Source: a virus
DNA: 53,395 nucleotides
IMG/VR virus record: IMGVR_UViG_3300029267_003268
Span: 1-53,395 of that record
Direction: 5' to 3' (one strand)
The notes under the pieces are model-generated. The model made no database searches and had not been told where the DNA came from. It saw nothing but the letters and a program-made list of their open reading frames with translations. The translations under genes were made by a program, and so were the position numbers. This document shows, piece after piece, positions 51,018-53,395 of this stretch. Numbering within the stretch: the first letter of the stretch is position 1; every line of letters begins with the position of its first letter.

Positions 51018-51328
51018 TCTCCTTTCGCCTCCAATAGAATCGGGCATAGTACCGCCTCCTCTGCTTCTACGTATCCGGTTGGGTAGGTGCGACCAGTGCG
51101 TTTTACGACACCATTCACCTCTAACGCTTCCGGCAAGCCTTCGTTTTCTGACCAGCCCTTGAGCCAGACATGCCCGTCTCTTGCCGGCTCATCAAGGCAG
51201 ACGGTAGCTACGGCTATTGGCTCGCCGTGCAAGCTCACTACACGTAATGCCGCCGATCCGTCTGCGTAGTGACCCCCGACAATCTCGCAATCTTCGTTGA
51301 TGTACTTGGTTTTGATAGGGTAGCTCAT
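51014..51328 (-). CDS. Hypothetical leftward-cluster protein
   Basis: 104 aa from ATG 51328 after AAAGGAGACACTAAT. Acidic, beta-rich (DCEIVGGHYADGSAALRVVS). Unknown function. It lies downstream of a strong terminator, so its expression may depend on read-through. Confidence 0.65.
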   Translation of the reverse strand: MSYPIKTKYINEDCEIVGGHYADGSAALRVVSLHGEPIAVATVCLDEPARDGHVWLKGWSENEGLPEALEVNGVVKRTGRTYPTGYVEAEEAVLCPILLEAKGE

Positions 51329-51345
51329 ATTAGTGTCTCCTTTCC

Positions 51346-51397
51346 AAAAAACCGGGCGCCCCGCGCGGAGGCTGTTGCGCGGGGGCGCTACGCCCGG
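51346..51397 (-). terminator. Strong leftward Rho-independent terminator
   Basis: On the minus strand a long GC stem (outer CCGGGCG/CGCCCGG, inner CCCCGCGC/GCGCGGGG) is followed by TTTTTT (51351-51346). It separates the first five leftward genes from the last two. Confidence 0.75.
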
Positions 51398-51404
51398 CTG
51401 TACG

Positions 51405-51641
51405 CTATACTTGCCAGTTGTCTTCACATTCCTCGATGTACGCCTTAGCTTCGTCATCCAGCGGAATCAAGAGGCTTCCACTGCCCGAGTATTCATCGAC
51501 CAGTACGTCGATGACCTCTTTGGCCCGCTCGTCCTTGTAGATAGTATCGGGCCAATTGAGTTCGACGTAACACGGTAGGTGTACGAGCTGGTACGTATCC
51601 AGCAGGTCTGTTACTCCCTCGCAATTGATTTGCACTTGCAT
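51405..51641 (-). CDS. Small acidic leftward-cluster protein
   Basis: 78 aa, very acidic at the C-terminus (LDDEAKAYIEECEDNWQV). GGAGG lies 7 bases upstream. Acidic early phage proteins may mimic DNA or bind host enzymes, but there is no direct evidence here. Confidence 0.65.
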   Translation of the reverse strand: MQVQINCEGVTDLLDTYQLVHLPCYVELNWPDTIYKDERAKEVIDVLVDEYSGSGSLLIPLDDEAKAYIEECEDNWQV

Positions 51642-51678
51642 GGCTATGCCTCCAGTCAATTCAATAGGGTTTCGTTGC

Positions 51679-51695
51679 GGGCTCCACTGGCCCAT
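51679..51695 (-). promoter_or_regulatory. Shared spacer motif, copy A
   Basis: GGGCTCCACTGGCCCAT on the plus strand. GGGC and GCCC can pair. Close copies occur in two other spacers of the leftward cluster (52075-52091 and 52746-52762). Confidence 0.55.
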
Positions 51696-51725
51696 GCTCG
51701 GCCCCCCCAGGGCGCAGGTCAACTG

Positions 51726-52031
51726 TCACTCGCAGAGGTCCTGCTCGTATTGCTGGAGGTCATCGGGTAGCGCTTCGTCTTGGCTGAGCAGCCACCGCGC
51801 CGCCTCTTGCGGGCTCACCCATTCGGCGTGAGGCGTAGTCCCCTCGTAGTCGCTCCAATACTCCAGCCAGTACCGTCCCCGCCGGGAGCGGTATAGCCGT
51901 TGGTGGCTCCACTGCGAGCCGGTGGCGCGGCTGATGTGATTGGAGCCGTTCCACCAGGTGTCCTCAGTCCAGCTCTCTGTTGCATTTTGGGTTTTGACGA
52001 CGGTTCCATCTTCCATGCGATAAGTTGCCAT
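51726..52031 (-). CDS. Small Trp-rich leftward-cluster protein
   Basis: 101 aa, rich in Trp and acidic residues (ATESWTEDTWWNGSNH, YWLEYWSDYEG, AEWVSPQEAARWLL). AGGAGG precedes the ATG. Unknown function; composition suits a protein-binding inhibitor. Confidence 0.65.
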   Translation of the reverse strand: MATYRMEDGTVVKTQNATESWTEDTWWNGSNHISRATGSQWSHQRLYRSRRGRYWLEYWSDYEGTTPHAEWVSPQEAARWLLSQDEALPDDLQQYEQDLCE

Positions 52032-52074
52032 GATACTACCTCCTGCCCATAAGGCATTTGAGTAGTGAATGACA

Positions 52075-52091
52075 GGGCTCCGATGGCCCAT
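52075..52091 (-). promoter_or_regulatory. Shared spacer motif, copy B
   Basis: GGGCTCCGATGGCCCAT on the plus strand, differing from copy A only in the three-base centre. It adjoins the tRNA-type minihelix. Confidence 0.55.
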
Positions 52092-52092
52092 A

Positions 52093-52135
52093 ATGCCCGC
52101 CCCGGACTCGAACCGGGGCTGTGCCTACGCGGGCA
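52093..52135 (-). ncRNA. tRNA acceptor/T-arm minihelix
   Basis: On the minus strand TGCCCGC pairs perfectly with GCGGGCA (7 bp, 52135-52129 with 52100-52094). They enclose an 11-nt linker and a perfect T arm, CCCGG-TTCGAGT-CCGGG (52117-52101), with the canonical T-loop. The T arm stacks directly on the acceptor as in tRNA, followed by a discriminator-like base. D and anticodon arms are missing. It may be a tRNA remnant, or a processing signal cut by RNase P or Z. Confidence 0.6.
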
Positions 52136-52145
52136 GAGGCGCGGG

Positions 52146-52397
52146 TCACGCCTCTATGGTTTTGTGGTCCGTGGTGGCGATGTCGTCCGGTTCGGCGTCG
52201 TGCCGCTCGATGGTAGTCTCCCTCGCGCGATTGCCGTAGCCAGCCCCATGGTCCTGGGTCTCGCTGCGCAGATACGCCACGCGGGCATCGCGCAGGCTGG
52301 GACCGCAATAGACGGTCTCGCGGTTCCAGAACGTACTACTGGGTTGCAGGGAGCCCGTGGTTTTGACGACGACGCGGTAGATGTAGTCGCTTGCCAT
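52146..52397 (-). CDS. Small leftward-cluster protein
   Basis: 83 aa. TAGGAGACAGGATC precedes the ATG. Begins MASDYIYRVVVKTTGSL and ends acidic. No family recognised. Opening similar in style to its neighbour at 52484, which may reflect paralogy. Confidence 0.65.
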   Translation of the reverse strand: MASDYIYRVVVKTTGSLQPSSTFWNRETVYCGPSLRDARVAYLRSETQDHGAGYGNRARETTIERHDAEPDDIATTDHKTIEA

Positions 52398-52483
52398 GAT
52401 CCTGTCTCCTACCCCGATTCGGCCGGGTATCCGGGAGCTTGTTCCGGTGGCTCCGTCCGGTTGTATGCTCTATTCGTGGGGTA

Positions 52484-52717
52484 TCAGTCTAAATAGGCCG
52501 TGCCACCTAACCCATCAGCGGTCGTGCACTGATACTGTACGTATCGGCGGCCGTCATCATGCGGGGCAAAATCAAAGCGGTCTGGATGCTCCTTGATCGC
52601 TTCAAAAACGGCTTGGGCATCATTGTGATTTTCACAGATGATCTTGCCTATGCCAAACCCAGATCCGCCGTCCTTTGTTTCGCAGCCGTACTCCACGATT
52701 TGTGTTGGCGTTGCCAT
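52484..52717 (-). CDS. Small leftward-cluster protein
   Basis: 77 aa, with IVEYGCETKDGGSGFGIGKI and two further Cys-lacking beta segments. GGAGG precedes the ATG. Unknown function. Confidence 0.65.
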   Translation of the reverse strand: MATPTQIVEYGCETKDGGSGFGIGKIICENHNDAQAVFEAIKEHPDRFDFAPHDDGRRYVQYQCTTADGLGGTAYLD

Positions 52718-52745
52718 GATTCATACCTCCTATCAGGTTTCATTG

Positions 52746-52762
52746 CGGCTCCAGCGGCCAAT
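52746..52762 (-). promoter_or_regulatory. Shared spacer motif, copy C
   Basis: CGGCTCCAGCGGCCAAT on the plus strand, a looser copy of the motif. Beside it (52764-52791), the minus strand forms ACGGGC/GCCCGT with an inner C(TTCG)G tetraloop, a very stable RNA hairpin. Confidence 0.45.
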
Positions 52763-52802
52763 ACGGGCAGGCCCGAAGGCGCGCCCGTGCAGGTCGATGG
52801 CG

Positions 52803-53069
52803 TCAAAACGCCATGAAGGCAGGGGCCTTCCACCACGCAAGGACTGTGTTGTCGGCCTGCCGGATGATCTGGGCAGAGTCGGGAATCGGAATATACCCCA
52901 GCGCGCGGGACAAATGCGCGTTGGCGCCACCGATTTGCAGGCTGTCGATGTATTGCGAGATCCACCGTTCCAACCTGGTTCTGGTGGCTCTGCCTCGCCA
53001 TGCCATTGTGCAGTGTCGCCCGCGTTCGGTTAGCACGAGTCGATATTGTGGTGTCGTGGTGCGTCCCAT
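52803..53069 (-). CDS. First leftward-cluster protein
   Basis: 88 aa from ATG 53069 with TTGGAGG upstream. Basic N-terminal half (GRATRTRLERWISQY) and hydrophobic C-terminus. Promoter-proximal gene of the leftward unit. Function unknown. Confidence 0.65.
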   Translation of the reverse strand: MGRTTTPQYRLVLTERGRHCTMAWRGRATRTRLERWISQYIDSLQIGGANAHLSRALGYIPIPDSAQIIRQADNTVLAWWKAPAFMAF

Positions 53070-53341
53070 GATAGCCTCCAAATAAAGCGGGCCCGGTCAC
53101 TGGCAAATCTGGTCTGGCAACCGAGAGAAGCGCAGGGACGCGGGCCCATGAATGATGGATCGGATTGCGACGGCTGCCAGACCATAACTATACTCTATCA
53201 TACATCGGCAGGAATGCAAGGGAAACGTGAGAAAATGTGTGAAATCATGGCTGACAGGCCAGAAACAACGATAAAATCCAAGTACTGTAAAAGTATAGGA
53301 CAATGCCATAAACCACGTTTCCACGCAACATCGTGACGCGC
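53070..53341. other. Non-coding region upstream of the leftward cluster
   Basis: 272 bp with no gene. GCGGGCCC occurs twice (about 53088 and 53139) and can pair across an 50-bp loop. The AT-rich part from 53180 on should hold the leftward promoter; TATGAT and TATAGT-like -10 elements are visible on the minus strand, but their -35 partners are weak. It continues across the circular joint into 1-405. Confidence 0.5.
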
Positions 53342-53395
53342 GCAACCTACCCCAGACTAACAGGTTACAACAAGGAATAAGTAAAATATGTGTTT
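53342..53395. repeat. Terminal direct repeat, right copy
   Basis: Identical to 1-54 over its full length. See the left copy. Confidence 0.95.

Overview
The window is a complete or nearly complete genome of a temperate, podovirus-like tailed phage. The first 54 bases recur exactly as the last 54 (1-54 and 53342-53395), which is what a circular or terminally redundant contig looks like; the unique length is then 53,341 bp. The genome is GC-rich. Genes are tightly packed, many start-stop pairs overlap by 1-4 bases, and most starts carry strong Shine-Dalgarno sites. This points to a bacterial host, and the Sec, lipoprotein and Tat-type N-termini suggest a diderm one. No gene identifies the host phylum.

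Layout. 406-30663 (rightward, late): small and large terminase (the large one split by a class 3 intein in its P-loop), portal, scaffold-like protein, major capsid, Bbp16-like cement protein, repeat-rich fibre, gp11-like adaptor, gp12-like nozzle, three internal virion (ejection) proteins, a beta-helix tail fibre, and a LamG and membrane-protein cassette. 30664-33250: regulatory and small-gene segment with a near-consensus sigma70 promoter, a convergent overlapping gene pair and a repeat protein broken by a 10-bp duplication. 33282-36181: integration and RNA island with an initiator-like tRNA(CAT), a tyrosine integrase, candidate arm-type repeats, a Tat-signal gene between 18-bp direct repeats, about 1 kb of repeat-rich DNA and a 132-nt expanded tRNA-like element. 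36414-50639 (rightward, early): recombination (Cas4/RecB-like nuclease, ssDNA-binding protein ending in DIPF, NinB-like protein), an unusual 483-bp pentamer array, a replication initiator with an apparent embedded origin, a G39P-like loader, two methyltransferases, small zinc proteins and an acetyltransferase-like protein. 53069-50670 (leftward): seven small genes with strong ribosome sites, separated by structured spacers that share a motif; one spacer holds a tRNA-type acceptor/T-arm minihelix. The two transcription units diverge across the 53070-405 region.

How it works together. The virion genes suggest a T7/BPP-1-like short-tailed particle with an ejectosome. Integrase implies lysogeny. 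Replication appears to borrow the host polymerase, using a phage initiator and helicase loader. No polymerase, reverse transcriptase, CRISPR array or recognisable endolysin was seen.

Most unusual points: (1) several virion proteins, including the nozzle and tail fibre, begin with apparent Sec signal peptides; (2) the T-poor pentamer array beside the replication genes; (3) a set of non-standard tRNA-like and structured RNA elements; (4) single genes or domains bounded by short direct repeats.
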